Below are positions 26,201 through 35,139 of a stretch of DNA of 64,000 bases, in pieces. The notes under the pieces were generated by a model. That model was not told where the DNA came from. It did not search any database and saw nothing but the letters and a program-made list of their open reading frames with translations. The DNA comes from Cellulophaga baltica (GTDB taxonomy: Bacteria > Bacteroidota > Bacteroidia > Flavobacteriales > Flavobacteriaceae): assembly GCF_018861125.1 (NCBI RefSeq), contig NZ_JAHKQN010000005.1, positions 289,939 through 353,938 on the forward strand, given 5' to 3'. Every line of letters begins with the position of its first letter. Positions within the stretch are counted from its first letter, which is position 1. A program made the position numbers and the translations under genes.

Positions 26201-29200
26201 CTGGCCAAACCTCTTCATCTAAAGTTGAGTCATAAGATGAGAATTGCAATGGAATTTCAATATGATAAAAGTTTTCTGAAAAATCAGTACCCACCCTTAT
26301 AAAACCAACTAATGGCGTTTCACCATCTAAGTAATCAGAATCTAAAATCTCCTCAGCATGAATAAACATTTTTAACTCTTCATACTGCCTAATATCAATA
26401 TTTACATTTTTATAAACTGCTCTTGAGTCTTCAGGCTCTAAATTCTCAACAATAAAAGATAATGACTGTTCATTTTGATCTACAATAGTATTGTTACTAT
26501 TTATTTGTTCACGCTCAACTCCTGGAGGTAACACATAAGGTATTGGTGTTTTTGAACTATTTTCTTCTATACTTACCGTACTAATCTCAACTGTAGTACC
26601 ATCATCTTCATTGTTATCATCAACATCTGGTTGTAATGAACTTGAATAACTACGCCAATCTCCTCTAATTAAATCTAAGGTTGCTAAACGTAAGGTTACA
26701 TCACTAGTAAAACCAGTTAAGTACAAACGCATAAAACTCATTGATCTAAAATCGGTAATTCCACCAATTGCATCTGTAAAATCAGATAACGGAATTTTGT
26801 ATTGAATCCAACGACTACCTACAATACTACCATCAGGAATTGTAGTTCCTGATATTTCATTCTCTATAATATCGGCAACATACTCGTCATTAATAGTAAT
26901 ATTTGAACTAATAGGAATACGGTATTCATAATAACTATTAATCGTATTCATTGTTAAATCCCTATCAATATCTTCAACGTCTGGCAATGTTGTAGAACCT
27001 CTATCAGTATCAGTAACATCAACAGGCGAGTTACCTTCAAGGTTGTTATAGTCATAGTAACGCTCAGGAATACTACCATCAATATTTAAGTAATACTCAT
27101 AATTATCTAATGCAGGGTCATTACCTGTATTGTTTGTAAATATTGAAGCTTCACTACTATCAGATAAACCATCATAACCAACATCTTGCAAAGCTCTATT
27201 GTTTTCATCAACGTCAAAAGCATAAACTAATGCAGATGTAGTTGGCACTTGCCCCCATGAAGTTTCTGTAACTAAATCACTACTATCAGTCCCCGGTAAA
27301 CCGTTTTCGTATTGCTTTTTTCCATCCTTTAAAACATCTTCAGATATATTACCAATATTAATAACAAATTCTCCAGGACTTGTTGCTTCACCATCAAAAT
27401 AAGGGTCTAACACCCAAAACTCAATATATTCCACATTTGATTGCTCAAAATCAGTTGTAGTTAAAGGTCGCATAATACCACCCCATTTATCAGTCGCTTG
27501 TTCTGAATCAAATGTAGGGTTATTATTATATGGTCCTTTTTCATTAGGATAATATGCGATATCTAATGTAGTTTGCACCGTTGTTTCACCAACAGCAAGT
27601 TCAGTCTCAGGAAAAACCTCATCAACATATATTCTTCTTGTTGTATTTGTTGATACATCACTATCTGTGATATCTGAGGGTCTTTGCGAAGTATAAAAGA
27701 TTGGATCAATAGTATACCAAGCCATCTTTGCTCTCCCATACCCATTCTCTAAATTTGCAGGATCTGTTGTTGACGCTCCATAAAGCGAACCATTATTTCC
27801 GAACTCAAGTGGTGTACTCGCTAAATACCAACCAGATGCCGCCTGAATATCTATTGAAGATTCTGAACCTTCAAAATCATCAATATATGTAGTAGTTTCA
27901 CCATCAAAATCATCACTACTTGGTGTACCTGGCAACAAGAAAGCAATTTCACCTCTTACCGATAAGTTAGAAGGAACATCAGTATCAATATTTGGTAATT
28001 TATTTACTAAACGCGTTAAAAATGGCAACTCAGTTGAATAGTTTGTATTTAAACCAAACATGGTATTATTTACCGATTCTGACCCGTAATTTGTTTTTTG
28101 TGTTTGTGGTTTTTGGCTAAAGTTTAATAATGTTGCTCCAATTAAAAAATCTTTACTCACTTGGTGCTCAACATTTACACCTGCAAACGTCTGTGTTTGT
28201 TGTCCGAAAGTTGCTGAATCTTCTACAGATATTGTAATTGGTGTATCAGAAGCTTGTAATGAAGGGTCAATTATCTGCACCGTTCCTGCCGTGTAATTTA
28301 CAGTATAATCAATACCTTCGGTTAAAACTCTACCATTTGTTGACACCGTAACAGAACCTTGAGCAACATTAAACGCACCAATGGATATACCACTACTACT
28401 ATCAGATTTATAGCTACCACTTAATTCAAATTTATCTTTTTCTGTATCTTCAAGTGCATCTGCCTGGGTAGAAGCATACATATTTCTAAACACATACTTT
28501 TTTTGATTATCATTATACCCTTGGTCATTATCTAAATCATAAACACCACCACCAAGCAAATCAAATAAATACTCACCAAAAGGCTCTACTTTCGTAAAAA
28601 TTATACGTCCCCTTGTAGCATCAACTGTAATGCCTTCATAAAAATCAAAAAAACCATCACCACCAGTTTGCACATCACCATAAGTATTTAACCTATCAAA
28701 ATGAAATGCCTCTAATAATATACGTTCTTCTAACCCTGTTGGCCAACCAACATCATTTACTTTAGTTATATAGTTTCTTGATGTAGGATCAGAATATAAA
28801 ATATTAAATGTAAAATCATCTTCACTCATTGAATATGCTCCAGTAGAGTATATGTTTTTCATCATCAAATCCCAGATAGGATCTGAAACTGTAGTAACAC
28901 TACTTTTTAACAACTTTAATACTAACGCATTACTCGTTGAAGATGTTGACGTTGCTTCTACTTGATTTGCAAATTCACCCACTTGGTATACTTGCCCCCT
29001 ATATGTATATTGAAATGCGACAGCTAAAACTTCATCGCTGCCTAACTGCTGACTCAAAGATATATAACCTAATTGCTCGTCATATTCATAATCTGTACCA
29101 CTAGTAAGTTTTCTAGCGTTTTCAAGAATTGAATAATCAAAACCTTGATTTACTTGATACCCCGAAGAAATACTAAAACCAGCTTCAACCGTTGAAACAT

Positions 29201-30434
29201 CTCTAATTGAAGATGTTAAAACACCACCACTATTAATTAAATCTGGAGAATAATCATTAGCATCATTATCAGGTAAATCACCTGAGGAAGAGGTGTTGAA
29301 AAAACCCGCCGGATTACCATTCATTTGCCCAATTCTAGTGTTTTCAGACTCTGCTTCACCTAAATCTTGAATTGCAACAATATTTCTAACATTATCTGTT
29401 TCTTGAATTTTGTTAGTTACCCAAACTTCAATAGCTGTAATTTGAACATTACTATTTATATAAGGATAATTCTCAAGTGCATCATCATAATTATCTCTAA
29501 AATACTGTGATAAGAAAAAGTGCTTATCATCATCATAATCTAAAGCAGATAAAGAAAATTCACTTACAGTACTACCACCTTCCGCAACTACTGATGTAGT
29601 TTGCGATTGCTGGTTTGAATAAACTGCAGTAACCGTAGTTTTGCCAAATTGCAATTCTGTTTTGACACCAAATAAACTTTGTGAACCTTGAATTAATGAA
29701 CTATTCAATGGCATACTCACATTACCTATTTCAATTTTTTGAAGGATATCATCTTCATTAGGCGTGTATTCTAATTTTACTATATTCTGAAAATCAAAAG
29801 TAGCCTCAGTATCATAATTGGCATTAACCTCGAGTTTTTCTCCTATTTTACCTAACAAACTCAAACTAATACGTTGATCAAAATCAAAAGATAAATTAGT
29901 TCTGTTTCTTGGTGATAATGAAGGGTTGTCATTTTTTTGCCAAATAACACCTAAATCCATTGCTACAGAACCCTGTGGAATAACTTCAATAGTGTTCCCG
30001 CCAAAAATAGACTCAAAAAAACTATTATTTACATAAAAGTTAGGAAGTAAATTTTTTCTAGCCTCTTCACTTCCTTCTTTTTTACCTGTGTAGGCATCCA
30101 TCTTATCTTTAAAATAAGACTTCATATTTTCTTTACGGACTAATTCTTGATATTGTTCAGGAGTTAAAATTACAGGATAACTAATATCAAAATCTCCAAC
30201 TGTTTCTGTATAAACATAACTATCCAAAGCAGGATCGTATGTATATTTTGAAACAATACTATTTGGGTTATTCATTCTCAAACGACCAAGAGTATACCCT
30301 GTTTTCACAGAATCCGTTTCTTGCTCATTAGTATCTTGCGCATTTGTTACTTGCGTAAAACCCAATAAAATACTAAATACAACGAGTAGCTTAAACCCTT
30401 TGTATTTAAGTGAAATTTTTGCCCTATTTTTCAA
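23277..30434 (-). CDS. sprA: SprA, type IX secretion translocon of the outer membrane
   Basis: Giant outer-membrane protein of 2385 residues, the protein-conducting barrel of the type IX secretion system (SprA in Flavobacterium, Sov in Porphyromonas). A signal peptide (about 1-32) is followed by repeated barrel-strand segments, large extracellular inserts rich in Asp and Asn, and a final strand ending GFTIIYNFGN. The size and the segments YKGFKLLVVFSILLGF, IEVIPQGSVAMDLGVIWQKN and DQRISLSLLGKIGEKLEVNA match the family. It secretes gliding adhesins and enzymes bearing C-terminal sorting domains. It lies 5 bases downstream of ruvA in one unit, the usual order in Flavobacteria. PorP/SprF at 4.3 kb belongs to the same machinery. 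Confidence 0.97.
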   Translation of the reverse strand: MKNRAKISLKYKGFKLLVVFSILLGFTQVTNAQDTNEQETDSVKTGYTLGRLRMNNPNSIVSKYTYDPALDSYVYTETVGDFDISYPVILTPEQYQELVRKENMKSYFKDKMDAYTGKKEGSEEARKNLLPNFYVNNSFFESIFGGNTIEVIPQGSVAMDLGVIWQKNDNPSLSPRNRTNLSFDFDQRISLSLLGKIGEKLEVNANYDTEATFDFQNIVKLEYTPNEDDILQKIEIGNVSMPLNSSLIQGSQSLFGVKTELQFGKTTVTAVYSNQQSQTTSVVAEGGSTVSEFSLSALDYDDDKHFFLSQYFRDNYDDALENYPYINSNVQITAIEVWVTNKIQETDNVRNIVAIQDLGEAESENTRIGQMNGNPAGFFNTSSSGDLPDNDANDYSPDLINSGGVLTSSIRDVSTVEAGFSISSGYQVNQGFDYSILENARKLTSGTDYEYDEQLGYISLSQQLGSDEVLAVAFQYTYRGQVYQVGEFANQVEATSTSSTSNALVLKLLKSSVTTVSDPIWDLMMKNIYSTGAYSMSEDDFTFNILYSDPTSRNYITKVNDVGWPTGLEERILLEAFHFDRLNTYGDVQTGGDGFFDFYEGITVDATRGRIIFTKVEPFGEYLFDLLGGGVYDLDNDQGYNDNQKKYVFRNMYASTQADALEDTEKDKFELSGSYKSDSSSGISIGAFNVAQGSVTVSTNGRVLTEGIDYTVNYTAGTVQIIDPSLQASDTPITISVEDSATFGQQTQTFAGVNVEHQVSKDFLIGATLLNFSQKPQTQKTNYGSESVNNTMFGLNTNYSTELPFLTRLVNKLPNIDTDVPSNLSVRGEIAFLLPGTPSSDDFDGETTTYIDDFEGSESSIDIQAASGWYLASTPLEFGNNGSLYGASTTDPANLENGYGRAKMAWYTIDPIFYTSQRPSDITDSDVSTNTTRRIYVDEVFPETELAVGETTVQTTLDIAYYPNEKGPYNNNPTFDSEQATDKWGGIMRPLTTTDFEQSNVEYIEFWVLDPYFDGEATSPGEFVINIGNISEDVLKDGKKQYENGLPGTDSSDLVTETSWGQVPTTSALVYAFDVDENNRALQDVGYDGLSDSSEASIFTNNTGNDPALDNYEYYLNIDGSIPERYYDYNNLEGNSPVDVTDTDRGSTTLPDVEDIDRDLTMNTINSYYEYRIPISSNITINDEYVADIIENEISGTTIPDGSIVGSRWIQYKIPLSDFTDAIGGITDFRSMSFMRLYLTGFTSDVTLRLATLDLIRGDWRSYSSSLQPDVDDNNEDDGTTVEISTVSIEENSSKTPIPYVLPPGVEREQINSNNTIVDQNEQSLSFIVENLEPEDSRAVYKNVNIDIRQYEELKMFIHAEEILDSDYLDGETPLVGFIRVGTDFSENFYHIEIPLQFSSYDSTLDEEVWPDLNELTIALSDLSVVKSAGILNESLGDVNYYEVVDGEAVSVDEFADRTDGVPRIGIKGNPSLGSIESLMIGVKNIDDENASGEIWFNELRLAGIDQTGGWAAIAALDLNVADFATVSASGSHSTVGFGSIDQTTTERSLEDVSSYNVVTNLNLGQLLPNKWGIELPFNYEISEEMVTPEYDPVYEDLKLSDRIAAASTQDEKDEILEQAQEYTKRTSINFIGVRKNRSEKAKENFYDIENFTFNYSYNETNYHDFEYEDLKEQDVSTGFVYNHSFKPVTVEPFAKKDSLFTGDYWRWLKELNLNLLPTTVSLNSTINRSFNQQRYRDVLEAGVESLDLPLLQQRNYLFNWQYSLNYTLTKSLTANLQGSNNNIIRNYYEEDGNTASEINSELGIWDGFWDLGEPNTYAQQLQLNYDLPFKLMPALEFITGQYTYTSNFDWERGGDALNEAAGENLNTVQNANTHTLSSNMNMQKLYDLIGLKKVKSNSRSKSSKGSASKSVTNTKGKGKEDVESKTSPLFNTFVDIATMVKRINFTYNQSGGIVLPGYTQSVGFIGTTKPSSAYVFGSQNSDIRYEAARNGWLTTFTDFNDEFIKNVNKQLNITATLQPVKNLTIDLSADRQLSNSYEETFTVNDLGDNTFEYEELIGNDYGNFSISTIMISTALKKSDEARSETFETLKNNRLIIANRLLEENNQTSGTLDDDGFPEQYSKSNQAVLLPAFFAAYTGQSAENVNLDEMRSIPLPNWSLKYTGLMDKKWFKKKFKRFSVSHGYRAAYSINSYQTNLTKVQLINEGLDPVDSETLDILPDNTISNIVLTDQFNPLIKVDFEMKNSLSVLAEISTNRTLSLSFDNSLLTEINGKDYTVGLGYRFKDVQMVTNIGGQKTRLKGDLNIKIDGTLRNNVTYIRSLDIENNEITSGQDLFSLKYSMDYALSKNLSATFFYDHSYSKYAVSTAYPQTTINSGFTIIYNFGN

Positions 30435-30439
30435 ACTTA

Positions 30440-31021
30440 TTACAAATTTTTAAGCGAAAGCTTAATGATGTCTTCCACACTTAGTGAAGCATCTTGGCTT
30501 AAAACTTTGTCGACAATCTTTTCAGATTGTTTACGCATAAAACCAAGAACCTCTAAAGCAGATAACGCTTCATCTTTATTTGTATTGTTTGAAATTGCCG
30601 AAACTTCATCAATATCGTATATTTTTAAAACTTTATCCTTTAAATCAAGAATCACCCTTTGTGCTGTTTTTGCCCCAATACCTTTCACAGATTGTATTGC
30701 CGCAACATTACCCGTTGCAATTGCATCTCTTACCTGCAATGGAGACATTGATGATAACATTGTTCTAGCTGTACTCGACCCTATACCAGACACTGATAAT
30801 AATAATCTAAAAATTTCTCTTTCTGATTTTTCAAAGAAACCAAATAAGCTATGAGAATCTTCTTTTATTTGAAGATGCGTAAACAATTGTATACTCTCAG
30901 AATCTGTAATATTTGAAAATGTATGCAATGAGATATTCACAAAATAACCCACGCCATTACAATCAATTACCACGTGTGTTGGGTTTTTCTCTGCTAATTT
31001 ACCTTTCAGGTGGTGTATCAT
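30440..31021 (-). CDS. ruvA: Holliday junction branch migration protein RuvA
   Basis: DNA-binding subunit of the RuvAB motor, 193 residues, cytoplasmic. Domain I (OB fold, about 1-62) begins MIHHLKGKLAEKNPTHVVID; domain II has the two helix-hairpin-helix motifs, SVSGIGSSTARTML and VKGIGAKTAQRVI; domain III (about 145-193) binds RuvB and contains ALEVLGF. It tetramerises on four-way junctions and recruits RuvB. The spacing of 5 bases to sprA shows one operon, and the terminator of maeB lies upstream. Confidence 0.97.
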   Translation of the reverse strand: MIHHLKGKLAEKNPTHVVIDCNGVGYFVNISLHTFSNITDSESIQLFTHLQIKEDSHSLFGFFEKSEREIFRLLLSVSGIGSSTARTMLSSMSPLQVRDAIATGNVAAIQSVKGIGAKTAQRVILDLKDKVLKIYDIDEVSAISNNTNKDEALSALEVLGFMRKQSEKIVDKVLSQDASLSVEDIIKLSLKNL

Positions 31022-31057
31022 AATTTTAAAATTTGAATTGTTAATTGATTATAAAAT

Positions 31058-31104
31058 AAAAGCCTAACCTTTAAAAATAGTTAGTTTTTAAAGGTTAGAC
31101 TTTT
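31058..31104 (-). terminator. Terminator after maeB
   Basis: Long stem CTAACCTTTAAAAA / TTTTTAAAGGTTAG, 22 bases past the malic enzyme stop (31125). On the minus strand it continues into a T-rich stretch. Confidence 0.8.
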
Positions 31105-31124
31105 AAGAATTAAATTATTTGTTA

Positions 31125-33410
31125 TTATTTTGATTTTTTACGCTTCTCTCTTTCTTGAACATCAATAGTTGCAATAGCCGCCATATTAACCATCTCATCA
31201 ACACTAGCACCTAATTGAAGAATATGAACAGATTTTTTCAATCCTAATAAAATAGGACCAATACTATCTGCATTATTTAATTCTTTCAACATTTTATACG
31301 TAATATTCGCCGCTTCTAAATTAGGAAAGATTAAAGTGTTTACTTTTTTACCTGCTAATTTTGAAAAAGGGAATTTACTCTCATGTAATTCTTTATTTAG
31401 AGCAAAATCCATTTGAACTTCACCATCAACCACTAAATCAGGTCTTGATTCATGTAACAATTTAGCAGCCTCTCTAACCTTTGTAGCATTTGGGTGTGTT
31501 GACGAACCAAAGTTTGCATAAGAAACTAATGCCATAACCGGATCAAATCCAAAAGTAGAAGCTACATTTGCTGTCATTTTTGCAATCTCAGCTATTTCAA
31601 CTGCTGACGGGTCAATATTAATAGATGTATCTGCTAAAAATAAAGGTCCACGATCAGTATTCATTATATTTACCGTTGCAACCTTTTCAACATTTGATGC
31701 ACGACCAATAACTTCAAAAATTGGTTTTACAACTGTTGGATACGCCCTTGAATAACCAGAAATCATACTATCTGCATCACCTTCAACAACCATCATTGCT
31801 GCAAAGTAATTACGCTCACGCATTTTGGTTTTTGCACTATATAAAGTAACACCACTTCTTTTACGAGCTTCCCAATATTTTGTTGCATAGTAATCTTTTT
31901 TCTCTAAAAATTCTTCATCCTTAGGATCAATAATTTCCAAATCAGCATCAAAATCTAACTCTTTTTTAAGCTCTTCTATTATTTCTTTCTTACCTAATAA
32001 AATAGGAGTTGCAATACCTTCTTCATATGCAATTTGCGCAGCTTTTAAAACATCTAAATGGTCTGCCTCAGCAAAAACAATTTTCTTACAGTCCATTTTA
32101 GCTCTATTGTGCAATAAACGAACTAGTTTGTTATCGCTACCTAAACGTTGCAATAATTCTTCTTTATATTTACCCCAATCTTCAATAGGACTTTTAGCAA
32201 CACCACTATCCATTGCTGCTTTTGCAACTGCAGGTGGTATTTCGGCAATTAATCTTGGATCAAAAGGTTTTGGAATAATATATTCTTTACCAAATGCTAA
32301 ACGTGTTTCACCATAAGCAATATTAACCTGCTCTGGCACTGGTTCTTTTGCTAATTCAGCCAAAGCTTTAACTGCCGCCATTTTCATCGCTTCGTTAATT
32401 TTGGTAGCTCTAACATCTAAAGCACCTCTAAATATAAAAGGAAAACCTAAAACATTATTGACTTGGTTTGAATGGTCAGAACGACCAGTTGCCATTATTA
32501 TATCATCTCGAGTATCAATCGCTAATTGATAATCGATTTCTGGATCTGGATTTGCCATAGCAAAAACAATAGGATCTTTAGCCATAGATAATAACATTTC
32601 TGGAGACACGATATTTGCCATTGAAAGCCCGATAAACACATCTGCATCCTGCATTGCTTCATCAAGCGTATCAATGTTTCTCTCCGTAGCAAACTCAGCT
32701 TTTTCTGCCGATAAAGTGTCACGATCTTTTCGAATAACACCTTTACTATCAAGCATTACGATATTTTTATCTACTGCTCCAAAAGCTTTATATAATCGCG
32801 TACAAGAAACAGCCGCTGCCCCTGCCCCACTAATTACAATACGTACGTCTTCAATTTTTTTATTGGTAATATCTAAAGCGTTTAAAAGAGCTGCCGCAGA
32901 TATGATTGCTGTTCCGTGCTGATCATCATGCATTACCGGAATATCCAATTCTTCTTTTAATCTTCTTTCTATTTCAAAAGCTTCAGGTGCTTTAATATCC
33001 TCTAAATTAATACCTCCAAAAGTAGGAGCTATCATTTTTACAGTTTCAATAAATTTATCAACATCTTCAGTATCAACTTCAATATCAATTCCATCAATAT
33101 CAGCAAAAATTTTAAACAACAAACCTTTACCTTCCATTACTGGTTTTGAAGCTTCAGGTCCAATATTACCCAAACCTAACACTGCAGTTCCGTTAGATAT
33201 TACTGCTACTAAATTCCCTTTAGAAGTATATTTATAAGCATTGTCTTTATCTTTTGCAATCTCTAAACATGGTTCTGCTACACCAGGAGAATAAGCAAGT
33301 GCCAAATCTCTTTGTGTTGCATACGGTTTAGTAGGTACAATTTTAATTTTACCTGGTTGTGGTTTCGCGTGATAAACTAATGCCTCTCTTCGTTTAGACT
33401 CTTTACTCAT
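31125..33410 (-). CDS. maeB: NADP-dependent malic enzyme (MaeB-type, malic + PTA-like domain)
   Basis: Oxidative decarboxylation of malate to pyruvate with formation of NADPH; 761 residues, cytoplasmic. The malic enzyme half (about 1-430) has KPQPGKIKIVPTKP, the TSKGNLVAVISNGTAVLGLG segment, metal-binding DIDGIDIE, and the nucleotide-binding ISGAGAAAVSC. The second half (about 435-761) is a phosphotransacetylase-like domain (AEADHLDVLKAA, then LFLADTSINIDPSA and DGEVQMDFALN), which in this class is regulatory (acetyl-CoA sensing) rather than catalytic. The length and layout are typical. A single-gene transcript with its own promoter and terminator. Confidence 0.96.
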   Translation of the reverse strand: MSKESKRREALVYHAKPQPGKIKIVPTKPYATQRDLALAYSPGVAEPCLEIAKDKDNAYKYTSKGNLVAVISNGTAVLGLGNIGPEASKPVMEGKGLLFKIFADIDGIDIEVDTEDVDKFIETVKMIAPTFGGINLEDIKAPEAFEIERRLKEELDIPVMHDDQHGTAIISAAALLNALDITNKKIEDVRIVISGAGAAAVSCTRLYKAFGAVDKNIVMLDSKGVIRKDRDTLSAEKAEFATERNIDTLDEAMQDADVFIGLSMANIVSPEMLLSMAKDPIVFAMANPDPEIDYQLAIDTRDDIIMATGRSDHSNQVNNVLGFPFIFRGALDVRATKINEAMKMAAVKALAELAKEPVPEQVNIAYGETRLAFGKEYIIPKPFDPRLIAEIPPAVAKAAMDSGVAKSPIEDWGKYKEELLQRLGSDNKLVRLLHNRAKMDCKKIVFAEADHLDVLKAAQIAYEEGIATPILLGKKEIIEELKKELDFDADLEIIDPKDEEFLEKKDYYATKYWEARKRSGVTLYSAKTKMRERNYFAAMMVVEGDADSMISGYSRAYPTVVKPIFEVIGRASNVEKVATVNIMNTDRGPLFLADTSINIDPSAVEIAEIAKMTANVASTFGFDPVMALVSYANFGSSTHPNATKVREAAKLLHESRPDLVVDGEVQMDFALNKELHESKFPFSKLAGKKVNTLIFPNLEAANITYKMLKELNNADSIGPILLGLKKSVHILQLGASVDEMVNMAAIATIDVQEREKRKKSK

Positions 33411-33430
33411 AACTCTAATAAATTAAAAAA

Positions 33431-33460
33431 CAAATTTAAGTGTATTCTTTATAAGAACAA
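33431..33460 (-). promoter_or_regulatory. Promoter of maeB
   Basis: Minus strand: -33 TTG (33458-33460), 19-base spacer, -7 TAAATTTG (33431-33438), 20 bases before the ATG. Confidence 0.6.
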
Positions 33461-33483
33461 CATTATATAATGTTATTAAAAGG

Positions 33484-33510
33484 AAAAAGTCCTTTTGCGA
33501 AGGACTTTTT
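33484..33510 (-). terminator. Terminator after the 41-residue ORF
   Basis: Stem AAAAAGTCCTT / AAGGACTTTTT with a 5-base loop, 72 bases past the stop of the small ORF at 33582 and upstream of the maeB promoter. No other gene is near enough to own it. Confidence 0.75.
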
Positions 33511-33581
33511 CTTGAATATTAAATAACTAAAAAGTATAAGTAGGTAATAAATTCAAATTAGCTTCGTATTAATCTCACTTG

Positions 33582-33707
33582 CTACAGAATACCTACTAGC
33601 TTCAAAATTGAGCAAACAACTATTGTTGCAAGTATACAGATTAACAAACCAACTACAAGAACCAGGAAACCGTTTAGCACTTTTGTACCGACTGAAACAT
33701 TTTCCAT
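33582..33707 (-). CDS. Small single-helix membrane peptide, 41 residues
   Basis: Minus-strand ORF of 41 codons with an ATG start and a TAG stop. The product has a short polar start (MENVSVGTKVL), one long hydrophobic helix (NGFLVLVVGLLICILATIVV) and a tail CSILKLVGIL. It is the only ORF that fills the 393-base gap 33411-33803, and it is followed by an otherwise unexplained terminator. No family recognised, and no strong -7 box or ribosome site is seen upstream. If real it may be a membrane-bound regulator or a subunit of an envelope complex; that is inference. The 33708-33803 stretch holds nothing I recognise. Confidence 0.5.
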   Translation of the reverse strand: MENVSVGTKVLNGFLVLVVGLLICILATIVVCSILKLVGIL

Positions 33708-33803
33708 AATTATATTATTTATACTTAAATTTAGTGATTTTAAAAATAACCAACTTAATTTTTAACATAAAACAAATATATTGCACTATATTTTTAGATA
33801 TTT

Positions 33804-35045
33804 TCAATTTAAAATTTCTAAAGAAATATAATCTATAACTTTCTTTGTAGCTCCTGAATTTTGAGAAATATAATTTTTATTAATCAAAGAAGTTGTTTTA
33901 TAATGTGAAGGGTTTTCTAATAATTTTAATACCTCTAAAGTAAATTCTTGCTTATTACTTATTGAAATAACTCCTTTTTTAGCAACTAAATCTTCAGCTT
34001 CTTTAAAACCAGAATAATCAGGACCTATTATAACCGGAATTTCAAATACCGCAGGCTCTAAAGTATTATGTAATCCAGTAGCAAATGCACCACCAACATA
34101 ACCAATTGCAGCATAGCTATATACTTTAGTTAAAATACCAATAGTATCTAATATCAGAACATCAAAATCTGATATATTTTGTTTATTTAATTCAGAATAC
34201 AATATTGTTTTTTTTGATATTGAAGTTTTAAGTTTCAACATTGCTTCTTTTTTAATGGTATGTGGCGCTAATACATATTTTAGCTCAACATTTGATGAAT
34301 TGATAAAATCTACAATTATCGCCTCATCTTCAGGCCAAGTACTTCCTGCCACAAAACAGGAATGCCGGCCTTTAAAATCATCCATAAATTCTATTTGATT
34401 ATCACGTTCTAATATTTCAAGAACACGATCAAATCGGGTATCACCACCTACGCTGACATTTGTAAAACCTATAGATGCTAATAATTTTTTAGAATTTTCA
34501 TTTTGAACAAAAAAATAAGAAAAAGCTTCTAAGCTCTTTTTCATAAAGCCACCATAACTTTTAAAAAATAGTTGTCGTTCTTTAAAAAGTGATGCTATTA
34601 ATAAGGTAGGAATTTTAAGCTCATGTAATTCATTTAAATAGTTTGGCCAAATCTCATACTTTACAAAAATCACCAATTTAGGATTTACTAATGCCAAAAA
34701 TTTCTTTGCATTGCTTTTAGTATCCAAAGGAAGGTAAGTAATATAATCTGCTATTTTTGAATCTTTTTTAACCTCATAACCCGATGGCGAGAAAAAAGTA
34801 ACTAAAATTTTGTAGGTCGGATATTCCTTTTTCAGTTTTTCAATTACAGGTAAACCTTGTTCATACTCACCTAAACTAGCCGTATGTACCCAAATCACAT
34901 TAGCATCAGTTAATTTATTTTGCTGTAAGAATGAAAACACATTTTTTCTACCGTTAACAAATAAGCTTAGCTTTTTATTAAACAGCGCCACTATTTTCAA
35001 AAAAAAACATACTATATAAACAGAACAATTATATATAAAACTCAC
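33804..35045 (-). CDS. waaA: 3-deoxy-D-manno-octulosonic acid (Kdo) transferase
   Basis: Transfers Kdo from CMP-Kdo onto lipid A precursor in lipopolysaccharide synthesis; inner-membrane associated glycosyltransferase of family GT30, 413 residues. An N-terminal hydrophobic segment (about 4-21) is followed by the donor/acceptor half with IWVHTASLGEYEQGLPVIE (the catalytic glutamate of family members lies in this GE motif) and the nucleotide-binding half with CFVAGSTWPEDEAIIVDF and YVGGAFATGLHNTLEPAVF. Divergent from the DegT/GalE pair, so this is a small envelope-sugar neighbourhood. Confidence 0.94.
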   Translation of the reverse strand: MSFIYNCSVYIVCFFLKIVALFNKKLSLFVNGRKNVFSFLQQNKLTDANVIWVHTASLGEYEQGLPVIEKLKKEYPTYKILVTFFSPSGYEVKKDSKIADYITYLPLDTKSNAKKFLALVNPKLVIFVKYEIWPNYLNELHELKIPTLLIASLFKERQLFFKSYGGFMKKSLEAFSYFFVQNENSKKLLASIGFTNVSVGGDTRFDRVLEILERDNQIEFMDDFKGRHSCFVAGSTWPEDEAIIVDFINSSNVELKYVLAPHTIKKEAMLKLKTSISKKTILYSELNKQNISDFDVLILDTIGILTKVYSYAAIGYVGGAFATGLHNTLEPAVFEIPVIIGPDYSGFKEAEDLVAKKGVISISNKQEFTLEVLKLLENPSHYKTTSLINKNYISQNSGATKKVIDYISLEILN

Positions 35046-35139
35046 CTTGATTTTGTTTGTTGCTAAATTACGCTTCTTTACATAAATACATTGCGTTCTT
35101 ACTCTAGTTTTTGTAAATTTACAACCCTAATTTCATAAG

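Noticed and set aside
27563-27745. A 60-codon ORF within sprA in another frame
   Set aside because: It is a shadow of the sprA coding frame with no independent evidence; all similar ORFs opposite long genes were dropped for the same reason.
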